IMG/VR virus record: IMGVR_UViG_3300049927_000050
Location: 1 to 26,669 of that record
Direction: 5' to 3' (one strand)
DNA from: a virus
Length of the DNA: 26,669 bases
Made by a program: the position numbers and the translations under genes. Every line of letters starts with the position of its first letter. Position 1 is the first letter of the stretch. This document shows, piece after piece, positions 1 through 7,167 of the stretch. A model generated the notes under the pieces. The model made no database searches, was not told the DNA's origin, and was given only the letters and a program-made list of their open reading frames with translations.

Positions 1-1
1 C

Positions 2-880
2 AATAGCAACATCTCCCCCGCCAACTCCTACTACGAAGTCGAGGAACAGTGCAGCGCCGCGCAGGGCGGGCCGCGCCACTACCTGTTCCAAGTGGGCTCG
101 GGCAACCAAACGCTGTACGCCGCGCTGATCTCTGCCATCCCCGACATCACGTCGAGCAACTACCTCACGCAAGCAAGCGCCGACGCGCGCTACCAGCAAC
201 TCAACGGCTACGGCGTTACGGGCGACATCACGGCATCCCGCCCGGCCGACGTTGCCGCCGCTGGAGTGCTAACGACAGCGGCCCGCTCCGACCACAAGCA
301 TTCCCGCGAAACGATTTACGGCACGGCGGCACAGCGTGCCGCCTTGTCCGGCGTTGACCTTTACAACGGGCTCCGTTTCGTCGAGAGCGACACAAGTCTC
401 GTATATACGCGCATTGGTGGTGCGTGGGTGTTGACGAACACGCTCGGCGCGTGGATTGCGTTCACGCCTACGGTCAAGTTTGGGGCAACCGCAGCGACGA
501 TTGCGGCGGATTGCCGTTACTCACGACATGGCCGACTCATTATTGCGCACTACGCGTGGCGCCTCACGAACTTGAACGGCGGCGCAGGCACACTCACGAT
601 AACCCGGCCGGTGGCCGGGTACTACGAGCCCGTAACGCCGAACGTCGGCAACGCATATTCACAGACGATGGGCACGTGCAGTCTTATTGACGTGTCCGCT
701 GGTGGCTTGTACCACTACGGCGTGAGCGCGAACCTCTCTGACGGCAGCGACATAGTGTTCCGCAGCAACGCATCTCCCGGCGTTGTTGTGAGCAATACAT
801 CTCCGTTCACTGTCGCCGTTGGTGCTATTGCAACCGGCGACGAGTTCTACGCCAACATCATCTACGAGGCGGCGGCGTAA
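2..880 (+). CDS. Tail fibre / receptor-binding protein, 5'-partial (paralogue of the next gene)
   Basis: The reading frame is open from base 2 to the TAA at 878-880, so the start lies left of the window; the ATG at base 92 is internal. The first ~100 residues match the next gene closely: both have SPANS(Y/F)YEVE, AQGGPR, then YLFQVG or YTFQVG, then QASADARY and a (D/R)xxDxxAAAGVLTT segment ending in DHKHSRE or DHMHDRE. The ADARY element is common in phage tail fibres. After ~residue 150 the two proteins diverge; this one ends in a glycine-, serine- and valine-rich beta domain of about 130 residues, the expected place for receptor binding. No catalytic motif is seen. It probably attaches to the virion by the shared N-terminal part and contacts the cell by the C-terminal part. 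Fibre function is inferred from composition, the repeat element and position beside the endolysin. Confidence 0.7.
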   Translation, partial: NSNISPANSYYEVEEQCSAAQGGPRHYLFQVGSGNQTLYAALISAIPDITSSNYLTQASADARYQQLNGYGVTGDITASRPADVAAAGVLTTAARSDHKHSRETIYGTAAQRAALSGVDLYNGLRFVESDTSLVYTRIGGAWVLTNTLGAWIAFTPTVKFGATAATIAADCRYSRHGRLIIAHYAWRLTNLNGGAGTLTITRPVAGYYEPVTPNVGNAYSQTMGTCSLIDVSAGGLYHYGVSANLSDGSDIVFRSNASPGVVVSNTSPFTVAVGAIATGDEFYANIIYEAAA

Positions 881-1971
881 TGGCGACGAGCATTATTACC
901 CACACCATCACCGGGCCGACCGGGACAGCGCTGAGCGCCGTTCCCGTGATCATCCGCCTTGTGCCGCGCGGCGCGTTCCGCACCGCGGACGGCAGCGAGG
1001 TTGCGCCCACCTACGTCACCACCACCAATGCCTCTGGCGTCTGGTCCGCGACTTTGGAGCGGAACAGTGGCATCAGCCCCGCCAATAGCTTCTACGAAGT
1101 GGAGCAACAACTGAGCCCGGCCCAAGGCGGGCCGCGCAAGTACACGTTCCAAGTGGGCGCGGGCAACGCGACACTGTTTGCCAGCCTGATAAGCCCGATT
1201 CCCGACACAGCGGCGGCGGGCTACATCACGCAGGCGTCAGCGGACGCGCGCTATGTGTTGAGCCCCGGCAGCTACGCCACCGTGGGCAACATTGCCGATT
1301 CCCGACCGAACGATTCGGCAGCGGCGGGCGTACTCACAACGTACGCACGCGGCGACCACATGCACGACCGCGAAACCCAGCGCGGCACAGCGGCAACGCT
1401 TGCAGCGCTGACGGGCACTGACTTGATTCAGGGACAGGCGGTTGTGACGACTGATGCCAACAACATCACTGGCGCTGGTATTGCCACGCCCGACACCACA
1501 AGCCAACCGGCGCGCACGGACTCCATGTTCGTCAAGAACGCTCAGCGTTTCCAGCCCGGCTACTGGAATCAGCCGTGGGGTGTCATGGGATTCATAACGA
1601 AGACGACGAACCAGACCGGAATTACAACGCAAACTGACATCACGGGAGTGACACTGACCTTCACCGCTGCGGCCAACCGCCGGTACAAGGTGTCGCTTTA
1701 TTGTCGGGCACAACAGATCACTTCGCCATCGAATAATGAGGTGTACATCACAACCGCGGCCAACGCGTTATTGCAAGTGTCGTCGTACAACCATGCAGCC
1801 AATGATTTCGTGACGCATCATGCGGTTGTTATTCTTTCACCCGCTGCCGGGTCGGTCACCTACAAAGCTAGAGCCGCTACTGGTGCTGGCACTTCGTCTA
1901 TTCTGTGCGATGCAACCTATCCGCTTGATTTCTGGATCGAAGACATCGGCCCCAACGGCGCCCCTGCGTGA
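880..1971 (+). CDS. Tail fibre / receptor-binding protein
   Basis: 363 residues. The ATG overlaps the stop of the upstream fibre gene by one base (TAATG), so translation is probably coupled, and no independent Shine-Dalgarno is present. Residues 1-65 form a beta-sandwich-like N-terminus (TITGPTGTALSAVPVIIRL) likely used for virion attachment. Residues ~65-175 are the module shared with the upstream paralogue, containing QASADARY and DHMHDRE. Residues ~175-363 are unrelated to the paralogue and rich in threonine, alanine and valine, consistent with a trimeric beta domain ending in DFWIEDIGPNG. It is probably the second of two receptor-binding proteins made by duplication of the anchor followed by divergence or replacement of the tip. 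No hydrolase motif is visible. Function is inferred from architecture and neighbours. Confidence 0.7.
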   Translation: MATSIITHTITGPTGTALSAVPVIIRLVPRGAFRTADGSEVAPTYVTTTNASGVWSATLERNSGISPANSFYEVEQQLSPAQGGPRKYTFQVGAGNATLFASLISPIPDTAAAGYITQASADARYVLSPGSYATVGNIADSRPNDSAAAGVLTTYARGDHMHDRETQRGTAATLAALTGTDLIQGQAVVTTDANNITGAGIATPDTTSQPARTDSMFVKNAQRFQPGYWNQPWGVMGFITKTTNQTGITTQTDITGVTLTFTAAANRRYKVSLYCRAQQITSPSNNEVYITTAANALLQVSSYNHAANDFVTHHAVVILSPAAGSVTYKARAATGAGTSSILCDATYPLDFWIEDIGPNGAPA

Positions 1972-1977
1972 TCGTGA

Positions 1978-1989
1978 TACGGTGACCCC
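1978..1989 (+). promoter_or_regulatory. Leaderless-type -10 element for the endolysin gene
   Basis: TACGGT (1978-1983) is followed by exactly six bases and then the ATG at 1990. TGA precedes the hexamer, giving a TGN extended -10. No Shine-Dalgarno lies between. The same arrangement recurs before seven other genes in the window. Confidence 0.55.
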
Positions 1990-2934
1990 ATGCGCGCGCT
2001 CGTCCCCCTCCAATACGCGGGCTCGGACATCTCCGAGCACCAGCGCGCCATTGATATTGCGGGCTACGCCGCGGAATACCCGCTCGTCATCATCAAGGTG
2101 AGCGAGGGAAGCACGTACGAAGACCCCGAATATGCCCACTTTGCAGGGGAAACTGGAGAAACCCCGTACCGGGGCTTCTACCACTTCTCTACGCACTCTG
2201 ACGCGCAGGCGCAGGCCACCAATTTCGTCTCTCTGTTACGCAGAGAAGGTTATTTACCGCTGAAACCGGGCGATTTCCTCATCATCGACAGCGAGAAGAG
2301 CGACGGCACGGAAGTGCCGGACGCAATAACGGACGCTATTCAGGCCGATGTGCAGATTGCGAGCCCCGAGAAGCCCGTTTGGCGCTACGGCTACCGCTCC
2401 ATGTGCCACCGTTGGCGGGACAACGGGTACGCCGGGCCGCTGTGGGTTGCCAGCTTCGACGTGCTGGAAGACGCACAAGCACTTGGCGCCGTGCTCGACC
2501 AATACGGGATAGCGGACAGCCTCATGCCGTTCTACAACGGCGACATCGACGTGAACCGCGTGCTCGACCTTGACGCCTTCCACGCGCTAACCTACCCGTC
2601 TATCACCCCGCAGGAGACTCAAATGGAAATCACGACCCCTCTCACGATCAAGGACCACGACGCTGCGGGCAATCCGACTGTCGACTACCCGACGAACGTC
2701 GGCAATACGCTGGTCTACATCCACGACGGCGTGATGCGCACGCTTGGCAAGGCGACATCCGCCGCCACAGACACGCAATCCCTGCTTGCAGAGATTGTGA
2801 GCCTCAAGAACATCGTGAATGCCCTCGTGACGCTCCAGACGACCGCTCCGGGCGCCCCGCCCCTCGTGATCGACTACGCGAAGCTCTCGAAGGCCGTGGC
2901 CGACGAACTGGCCTACCGCCTGGCGCCAAGGTAG
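1990..2934 (+). CDS. Endolysin, GH25-family lysozyme with extra C-terminal domain
   Basis: 314 residues. The first ~200 residues look like a glycoside hydrolase 25 (Chalaropsis-type) muramidase: SDISEHQ with Asp13 near the N-terminus, VIIKVSEG at the second strand, GFYHF, then LIIDSEKSD with the acidic pair Asp100/Glu102, and a late FYNGDIDVNRV corresponding to the family's final strand. GH25 enzymes cut the MurNAc-GlcNAc beta-1,4 bond of peptidoglycan. Residues ~205-314 are an extra domain with a short beta part (TLVYIHDGV) and an alpha-helical end (SLLAEIVSLKNIVNAL, then DYAKLSKAVADELAYRL), a plausible wall-binding or oligomerising module. No signal peptide or membrane segment is seen, so release would need a holin; a candidate lies at 21047-21286. 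The start is fixed by the -10 element six bases upstream. A second in-frame start is possible at 2623. Confidence 0.9.
   Translation: MRALVPLQYAGSDISEHQRAIDIAGYAAEYPLVIIKVSEGSTYEDPEYAHFAGETGETPYRGFYHFSTHSDAQAQATNFVSLLRREGYLPLKPGDFLIIDSEKSDGTEVPDAITDAIQADVQIASPEKPVWRYGYRSMCHRWRDNGYAGPLWVASFDVLEDAQALGAVLDQYGIADSLMPFYNGDIDVNRVLDLDAFHALTYPSITPQETQMEITTPLTIKDHDAAGNPTVDYPTNVGNTLVYIHDGVMRTLGKATSAATDTQSLLAEIVSLKNIVNALVTLQTTAPGAPPLVIDYAKLSKAVADELAYRLAPR
2612..2625 (+). promoter_or_regulatory. Internal Shine-Dalgarno and in-frame ATG within the endolysin gene
   Basis: AGGAG at 2612-2616 is followed by six bases and an ATG at 2623 that is in frame with the endolysin (codon 212). Initiation here would give a separate 103-residue C-terminal protein. 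The position coincides with the boundary between the catalytic domain and the extra domain. Confidence 0.4.
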
Positions 2935-2943
2935 AGTGGCGTC
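2932..2943 (+). promoter_or_regulatory. Leaderless-type -10 element
   Basis: TAGAGT (2932-2937) overlaps the TAG stop of the endolysin gene and lies six bases before the ATG at 2944. There is no Shine-Dalgarno. No good -35 is visible. Confidence 0.5.
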
Positions 2944-3276
2944 ATGGCAACCACGATCACGGCGTTCACCGATGTCAAGGGCAACAAGACCTTTCCAGTA
3001 CGCGGCACTGTCGGTACGGCTGAGGCGCTCGTCTTCAACAACCTGGAAGGCTTCGCCCGAGTGCGCGTGCTCAACAACGACCAGACCGCGGTCAATAGCG
3101 TAGCTATTGGGTTCGCTTCTGGAACCACAGTTGGGAGCGGCTATCTCGTGTACGGCGGCACCACGCTCAACAATGGCGTCGACTTCTACTTGGCGCCCGG
3201 CGAGAAGCTCTACGCCATCGCCGCGGCAGACCGCGACGTGACCTTCATCTGTTGGCCGAACTGCAACCAGGGCTGA
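2944..3276 (+). CDS. Small beta-rich protein, probable virion component
   Basis: 110 residues, not recognised as a named family. The sequence is rich in glycine, valine, threonine and alanine with alternating hydrophobic residues (VRVLNND, AIGFASGTTVGSGYLVYGG, DFYLAPGEKLYAIAA), suggesting a compact all-beta fold. It has no signal peptide, membrane segment or catalytic motif; one pair of cysteines lies at the C-terminus (ICWPNCNQG). It sits between the endolysin and the terminase genes in a virion-gene block and has its own leaderless-type -10 element. A head decoration or fibre accessory role would fit composition and position, but this is only inference. Confidence 0.6.
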   Translation: MATTITAFTDVKGNKTFPVRGTVGTAEALVFNNLEGFARVRVLNNDQTAVNSVAIGFASGTTVGSGYLVYGGTTLNNGVDFYLAPGEKLYAIAAADRDVTFICWPNCNQG

Positions 3277-3277
3277 G

Positions 3278-3293
3278 TGCTACCCTCTGCCGC
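3278..3293 (+). promoter_or_regulatory. Extended -10 element for the terminase genes
   Basis: TGCTACCCT (3278-3286) is a TGN-extended TANNNT hexamer ending seven bases before the ATG at 3294. It matches the TGCTAYYNT form found before the small basic protein, capsid and 11841 genes, but here the start codon is close enough for a leaderless transcript. Confidence 0.5.
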
Positions 3294-3776
3294 ATGGCTA
3301 CCACCCCCAAGCAACTGCCGGTAGAAGAGCGCTGGACGCTCTTCTTCGATTTCCTCTCCCACGGCGTGATGCCCTTCACCGCTGCGCGCCGCTCGGGGCT
3401 CAGTGCCGGGCAACTCAACTACCGGCGCAAGATGGACCCCTTGCAGCGTGCGCGGGAGGATGAAGCAATCGAGATGTACGCCGAGCACGTCGAGCAATAC
3501 ATCATCGACGTTGCGATGGGCACTCAGAAGCCCGACAAAGACCGACTGAACGCCGCGCAAGCGTGGCTCAAGGTGCGCAATAAGCGTGTATGGGATGCGC
3601 CGAAGGAAACCAACATCAACGTGCACCACACGCTCGAATTGAAGAGCGGTGACGACATCAAAGCACTGCAAGCGACGTTGCTGGAGCGCCAATCACGCCT
3701 CGCGTTGCCTGCGGGGAACGATCCCGACATTATTGACGCGGAAGTGATCGAAGATGACGACGATCCAGCTACTTGA
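3294..3776 (+). CDS. terS: Terminase small subunit (probable)
   Basis: 160 residues, beginning MATTPKQL. An in-frame TTG at 3252 would add 14 residues inside the upstream gene; the ATG at 3294 is preferred because it sits just downstream of a -10 element like other starts here. The N-terminal third contains a helix-turn-helix-like stretch (PFTAARRSGLSAGQLNYRR), followed by helical segments with many charged residues, a NAAQAWLKVRNKRVWD segment and an acidic tail (DAEVIEDDDDPAT). A DNA-binding N-terminus, helical core and acidic C-terminus fit a small terminase subunit, which recognises the packaging site and delivers DNA to the large subunit. The strongest argument is location: it overlaps the large-subunit gene by 23 bases. 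Sequence alone would not prove it. Confidence 0.75.
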   Translation: MATTPKQLPVEERWTLFFDFLSHGVMPFTAARRSGLSAGQLNYRRKMDPLQRAREDEAIEMYAEHVEQYIIDVAMGTQKPDKDRLNAAQAWLKVRNKRVWDAPKETNINVHHTLELKSGDDIKALQATLLERQSRLALPAGNDPDIIDAEVIEDDDDPAT

Positions 3777-5448
3777 TGCCGCACTCATCGACCTGATGAC
3801 GGTCGAAGAGAAGCAAGAATACGCCAAATATCTCCAGAAACAGGCCAATTTGGCCGATTTATGGACGTATATCAACAACGTGAGCCCCGAAATCGTGCCG
3901 TACGACAACCTCGTGGTGTTGTGCGAATACTTGGACGCATTGCTCGATGGACGGCTCTACAAGAGCGGTCCAGGCCCCATTCCGGTCAAGATTGGCGAGC
4001 GCGTCGAGCGATCTGGCCGCAGAGAGATCACTGTCCCCATACTTGTCCACCCCGAAACGGGCGAGAATGTGGTCTACAACCTGGCAATTTACGAACCACC
4101 GCGACACGGCAAGTCCCTCGTCGTGTCCGAGCACTTTCTCGGCTACGTGGGCACCAAATACCCCGGAACCAAGATGGCGAACGCGTCCTACGGGGATGAT
4201 CTCTCGTTGGAGCTTGCAAAGCGACTCGTGAAGAACATCGAAGACGGCAAGCCGATGTACGGCGAGGGTGTTGTAGGTGGATTGAACGCCAGCAAGCTCT
4301 CGTGGGAGATGACCAACGGCTCGAAGTTCATTGCAGGCGGGCGGGCGAGCGGCTTCACCGGCCACGGCTGGCAAGTGGGTGTTGCCGACGACTTGCTCAA
4401 GGACCGTATCGAGGCCAACTCTCCCACTACTCGCAGAACGGTGCACGAGTTCTGGTTGGACACGTGGTGGACCCGCCGAGAGCCGTGGCACGACGGCACG
4501 CCAGCGCGCGCCATCCTGATGAACACGCGGTGGCACACCGACGACGTGTCCGGGCGTGTCGTGGAGGGTGCCGACGACTGGTGCGTACTCCGTATCCCCG
4601 CTTTGGCCGAAGAAGACGACATTCTCGGCCGCGCGCCCGGCGAGGCGCTCATTCCCGAGATCCTCAATAGTGAGCAGCTATTGACGCTCCAAGAGCGCAA
4701 CCCACAGGGCTTTGCGGCTCTGTACCAAGGGCGCCCGTTCCTCGCGGGCGGCAACTTGATCCACGAGCCGTTCAACCACTGCTCGGTGGAGGGCGGGCTC
4801 TACAAGTTGGTCGACCGCAACGGCGCGGTGCTCTACGTGCCCGAAGCAGACTGCTTCCGCTTCCAAGTGATTGACCTTGCGGCAACCGAGAAGAAGACAT
4901 CGGACTGGACCGTCTTGGGAACCTTCGACGTTACCCCGGAGGCCCCGCGAAAGATCATCCTGCGCGGGCTCAAGAGAATGCGCATCACGACCGAAGACCA
5001 TGAGGGCATGGTTGTCGATGAGTACCGGCGAATGCGTGCCCGCTTCATTGCCGTTGAAGACCGCACGTTCGGGACCAACCTCATCAATAGACTGCGCAAA
5101 CGTGGCGGGCTTATTGTCCGCAGCGTGGAGGCCGACAAAGACAAAGTGACGCGCGCGCTCCCGCTCGATTCTCTGATCCGCGGCGAAGAGTTCTGGTGGA
5201 TCGGTGAGGCCAGTTGGGTCATGGACTTGGAAGAGGAAATCTTGACGTTCCCCGACACCGAGCACGACGACCAAGTAGACGTGTTGGCGTACGCGGCGCG
5301 GGTCTTCGAGCAATTGCCCCGGCACAACCACTACGGCCGCAACGACCCCCCGGCGAACATGGGCGAGCGCATTCAGCGCCACATGGAGGGGCTCAGGAAG
5401 ACCGGCAGGCGCCGCTATGAGCACCCCGAGTTGGGTTCCTTGCGGTAG
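3754..5448 (+). CDS. terL: Terminase large subunit (packaging ATPase and nuclease)
   Basis: 564 residues. The ATPase domain has a Walker A YEPPRHGKS at residues ~113-121, Walker B VGVADDL with the acidic pair at ~212-213, and the coupling motif MNTRWHTDD. The RNase H-like nuclease domain carries the three expected acidic sites: VIDLAA (Asp374), FIAVEDR (Glu435/Asp436) and EHDDQVDVLAYA (Asp505/Asp506). All catalytic residues I can identify are intact. The enzyme pumps DNA into the prohead through the portal and cuts the concatemer at start and end of packaging. The PPRHGKS form of Walker A is typical of several headful-packaging phage families, but packaging type cannot be settled here. The start overlaps the small-subunit gene by 23 bases, so translation is probably coupled. 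It is separated from the portal by five small genes. Confidence 0.95.
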   Translation: MTTIQLLDAALIDLMTVEEKQEYAKYLQKQANLADLWTYINNVSPEIVPYDNLVVLCEYLDALLDGRLYKSGPGPIPVKIGERVERSGRREITVPILVHPETGENVVYNLAIYEPPRHGKSLVVSEHFLGYVGTKYPGTKMANASYGDDLSLELAKRLVKNIEDGKPMYGEGVVGGLNASKLSWEMTNGSKFIAGGRASGFTGHGWQVGVADDLLKDRIEANSPTTRRTVHEFWLDTWWTRREPWHDGTPARAILMNTRWHTDDVSGRVVEGADDWCVLRIPALAEEDDILGRAPGEALIPEILNSEQLLTLQERNPQGFAALYQGRPFLAGGNLIHEPFNHCSVEGGLYKLVDRNGAVLYVPEADCFRFQVIDLAATEKKTSDWTVLGTFDVTPEAPRKIILRGLKRMRITTEDHEGMVVDEYRRMRARFIAVEDRTFGTNLINRLRKRGGLIVRSVEADKDKVTRALPLDSLIRGEEFWWIGEASWVMDLEEEILTFPDTEHDDQVDVLAYAARVFEQLPRHNHYGRNDPPANMGERIQRHMEGLRKTGRRRYEHPELGSLR

Positions 5449-5468
5449 GGCGCCGTGCACCCTATCTT
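5440..5468 (+). promoter_or_regulatory. Promoter candidate for the paired small virion genes
   Basis: TTGCGG (5440-5445), a 17-base spacer and TATCTT (5463-5468) resemble a vegetative sigma-factor promoter. The same -35 hexamer, TTGCGG, occurs before the capsid gene. About 30 bases of leader with GAGG at 5488-5491 precede the ATG at 5501. Confidence 0.45.
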
Positions 5469-5500
5469 GTGCCTATCACCGATCTCAGAGGTTCCTTCCA

Positions 5501-5836
5501 ATGGCACTCACTTTCACAGTCCCGGCCGAGAACATCCGCCCGTATCACATCGTTGGCGATCTCAAGCTCGTCATGCGCAAGGTCACGTTCGACAACTCGT
5601 ACCCGACTGGCGGCGAGGCTGTGGCGGCGTCCGACTTTGGGCTCGCCAAGATTCTGTGGATTTCCGTCAACGCCCAAACCGATGTGCTCACGAAGCACGT
5701 ACGATGGGTCGAGTCGGCGGGCGCCCACACCCTGCTCATCGCGATCGAAGACTCGATCTCCGGTATCGAGGCTCAGGCCGGTAACGCCACCGACCAATCC
5801 GCTGTCTCTGTGCACCTAATGGTGTTCGGGTACTGA
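5501..5836 (+). CDS. Small virion protein, decoration-like, copy 1 of a tandem pair
   Basis: 111 residues starting MALTFT. An earlier in-frame ATG at 5417 lies within the terminase gene and is rejected; the chosen start has GAGG nine bases upstream and matches the initiation region of the next gene. The protein is all-beta in character: KVTFDNSYPTGGEAVAASDFGL, WISVNA, VRWVESAG, LLIAIEDSISGI, then AGNATDQSAVSVHLMVFGY. It is roughly half identical to the following gene. Small capsid-surface or virion proteins with a FDSSYPTGGE-like segment are familiar to me from other phages, which supports a head decoration or similar role; I did not verify this. No enzymatic motif is seen. Confidence 0.65.
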   Translation: MALTFTVPAENIRPYHIVGDLKLVMRKVTFDNSYPTGGEAVAASDFGLAKILWISVNAQTDVLTKHVRWVESAGAHTLLIAIEDSISGIEAQAGNATDQSAVSVHLMVFGY

Positions 5837-5854
5837 TCCAAGGAGGATCTTCCA

Positions 5855-6199
5855 ATGGCACTCACATTCACCAAACTCCCCTCTGCGGACCCGTACCTTC
5901 GGCTTGGCCGCGGGGACACGGTTCTGTGGGTCGGCACGATCACGTTCGACAACTCGTACCCGACGAACGGCGAGGCAATTGCTGCCTCGGACTTCGGGCT
6001 CGACTCGATCACGTTCGTCTCGGTCAACGCCGCGGCCACCCCGGTGACCAAGTTCGTGCGTTGGGATGAGGCCAACTCGAAGCTCATCGTCTTCATCGAA
6101 GACTCGATCTCGGGCATCTCGGCCGAAGCTGGCAACGCCACCGACCAATCGGCCGTCAAGGTCGCCGTCATGGTCGTGGGCCGCAAGGTCGCCGCCTGA
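5855..6199 (+). CDS. Small virion protein, decoration-like, copy 2 of a tandem pair
   Basis: 114 residues. The start has one of the strongest Shine-Dalgarno sequences in the window, AAGGAGG, eight bases before the ATG. Conserved blocks with copy 1 are TFDNSYPT(G/N)GEA, AASDFGL, VSVNA, VRW, IEDSISGI and AGNATDQSAV. The regions that differ are residues 7-25 and the C-terminus, where this copy has GRKVAA in place of GY. The similarity extends into the ribosome-binding region (CTTCCAATGGCACTCAC in both), so the duplication included the translation start. A strong ribosome site, a terminator at 6230-6254 and compact beta composition suggest an abundant virion protein. The exact role is not established. 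Confidence 0.65.
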   Translation: MALTFTKLPSADPYLRLGRGDTVLWVGTITFDNSYPTNGEAIAASDFGLDSITFVSVNAAATPVTKFVRWDEANSKLIVFIEDSISGISAEAGNATDQSAVKVAVMVVGRKVAA

Positions 6200-6226
6200 C
6201 CAGTCAAGCTCTTTCCACTGAGCTAC
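6193..6226 (-). other. tRNA-like D-arm fragment (possible tRNA remnant)
   Basis: The minus strand of 6208-6226 reads GTAGCTCAGTGGAAAGAGC, which has the form of a bacterial tRNA D-arm (GCTC stem, AGTGGA loop, GAGC stem). The next bases, TTGACTGGTCAGG, look like a tRNA-Arg anticodon arm (CTGAC-loop-TCAG) that has lost most of its loop. No T-arm or acceptor partner follows, because the sequence runs into the end of the coding region at 6199. It is therefore a fragment at most. Confidence 0.4.
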
Positions 6227-6229
6227 GAT

Positions 6230-6254
6230 GGGGCCGGGCACAACGCCCGGCCCC
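6230..6254 (+). terminator. Strong GC stem-loop after the paired virion genes
   Basis: GGGGCCGGGC (6230-6239) and GCCCGGCCCC (6245-6254) form a perfect 10-base-pair stem with a five-base loop. It is followed by TTCCC rather than a full U-run. It lies 30 bases after the stop at 6199 and 22 bases before the next start. Confidence 0.6.
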
Positions 6255-6276
6255 TTCCCAATAATGGAGTCCCCCA

Positions 6277-6624
6277 ATGCCCGCAGACACCGAAACCCGT
6301 GACGGCAACTGGCGCGTCATCAACAATTTCGACCATCAGTCCCGCAGCCCCTACTCGTCGGCCTCCGGGCAGACCAAGCGTCCGGCCGACCCCGGCATCA
6401 TCCGGTCCATGCGGGGTTACATCGAGCAGGAGGGCCACTTCGACATCACGTACTACGATGCCGAGCAACTGGCCCAGCTACTCGGTTGGGCGCCGCCCGA
6501 GAAGCTCCACGAGCTACTCGACCGCATTGCCGAGCTTGAGGTAGAGGCCGAGCTTGTCCGCTCGGTCACGTGGAAGAAGGCGCAAGACGCCGTACGTATG
6601 GCGAGCGTGCGCGATGCCAAGTGA
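6277..6624 (+). CDS. Hypothetical protein
   Basis: 115 residues, not recognised. The start has GGAG seven bases upstream (6266-6269). The N-terminal half is polar (NNFDHQSRSPYSSASGQTKRP) and includes PGIIRSMRGYIEQEG; the C-terminal half is predicted helical with a leucine- and glutamate-rich stretch (PPEKLHELLDRIAELEVEAEL) that could form a coiled coil. No membrane segment or catalytic motif is visible. It follows a terminator-like stem-loop and opens a run of three small overlapping genes that ends at the portal, which suggests one translational unit. It could be a minor virion or assembly factor, but nothing in the sequence decides this. Confidence 0.6.
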   Translation: MPADTETRDGNWRVINNFDHQSRSPYSSASGQTKRPADPGIIRSMRGYIEQEGHFDITYYDAEQLAQLLGWAPPEKLHELLDRIAELEVEAELVRSVTWKKAQDAVRMASVRDAK

Positions 6625-6901
6625 CACGAGCTACTACTTCAACCTCAACCGCATCCCCGGCACAGACGCTTGGATGATCGAGTACATCCGGTACGAGATG
6701 GACTACACCGACGAAGGCGCCTTCCTCAGCGGCACGACGCACATTCTCACCACTGAGGGCTGGTACGAGCTTGCTCCCGGCCAGCCGTACCCCGCCGACA
6801 TCCCGATGATCACCGGCAAGGACATGCGCCACTCCAGCACTCAGACGGTCACCGAGATCGTCAATAGGGTGTCCGACCTATTGAAAGTGAGTACCCTGTG
6901 A
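6614..6901 (+). CDS. Hypothetical protein
   Basis: 95 residues from the ATG at 6614, which overlaps the previous gene by 11 bases; the upstream in-frame ATG at 6554 would add a basic 20-residue stretch lying wholly inside the neighbouring gene and is less likely. The protein is aromatic- and acidic-rich (YYFNLNRIPGTDAWMIEYIRYEMDY), with a later THILTTEGWYELAPGQPYP segment and a C-terminal helix (TVTEIVNRVSDLLKVSTL). I do not recognise the family. No signal peptide, membrane span or catalytic motif is seen. Tight overlap on both sides implies coupled translation with its neighbours. Confidence 0.6.
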   Translation: MPSDTSYYFNLNRIPGTDAWMIEYIRYEMDYTDEGAFLSGTTHILTTEGWYELAPGQPYPADIPMITGKDMRHSSTQTVTEIVNRVSDLLKVSTL

Positions 6902-7167
6902 CCCCGACAATGGACATATCGAGCGGGCTTGCTGTGGCCTTCTTCGCCGTACTCAACGTGGTCCAGGTATTCGTGGCCGCGCGCGAGCGCCACGAGATGC
7001 GCAAGGACCACGCCGCGCGCATTGCTGTGGTGGAGGAAGACCGGCGTGCGCTGACCGCTGCCGCACTCCAGGCGCCGAACCCAATAGCGGCGAGCGCCAT
7101 GCGACGGGACATGCGGGTGGCGAACGTGGTGGAAGCCAATCCCGTCAACATCGAGGGCTTGAGCTAA
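6898..7167 (+). CDS. Small membrane protein with cytoplasmic-type tail
   Basis: 89 residues from a GTG at 6898 that overlaps the previous stop by four bases (GTGA); an ATG at 6910 would remove only four residues. One hydrophobic segment near the N-terminus (GLAVAFFAVLNVVQVFVAA) is a likely membrane helix. It is followed by a highly charged helical region (RERHEMRKDHAARIAVVEEDRRAL) and a low-complexity end. One helix plus a charged coiled tail is seen in some holin or spanin partners and in other small phage membrane proteins, so a lysis-accessory role is possible but unproven. It lies immediately before the portal gene, an unusual place for a lysis gene. The minus-strand protein at 23002-23268 has the same general build. 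Confidence 0.6.
   Translation: MTPTMDISSGLAVAFFAVLNVVQVFVAARERHEMRKDHAARIAVVEEDRRALTAAALQAPNPIAASAMRRDMRVANVVEANPVNIEGLS

Noticed and set aside
3252-3293. Upstream TTG start for the small terminase subunit
   Set aside because: It lies within the previous gene and ignores the -10 element placed just before the ATG at 3294.
4678-5460. 260-codon open frame on the minus strand inside the large terminase gene
   Set aside because: Opposite the nuclease domain of an intact terminase; composition is that of a shadow frame.
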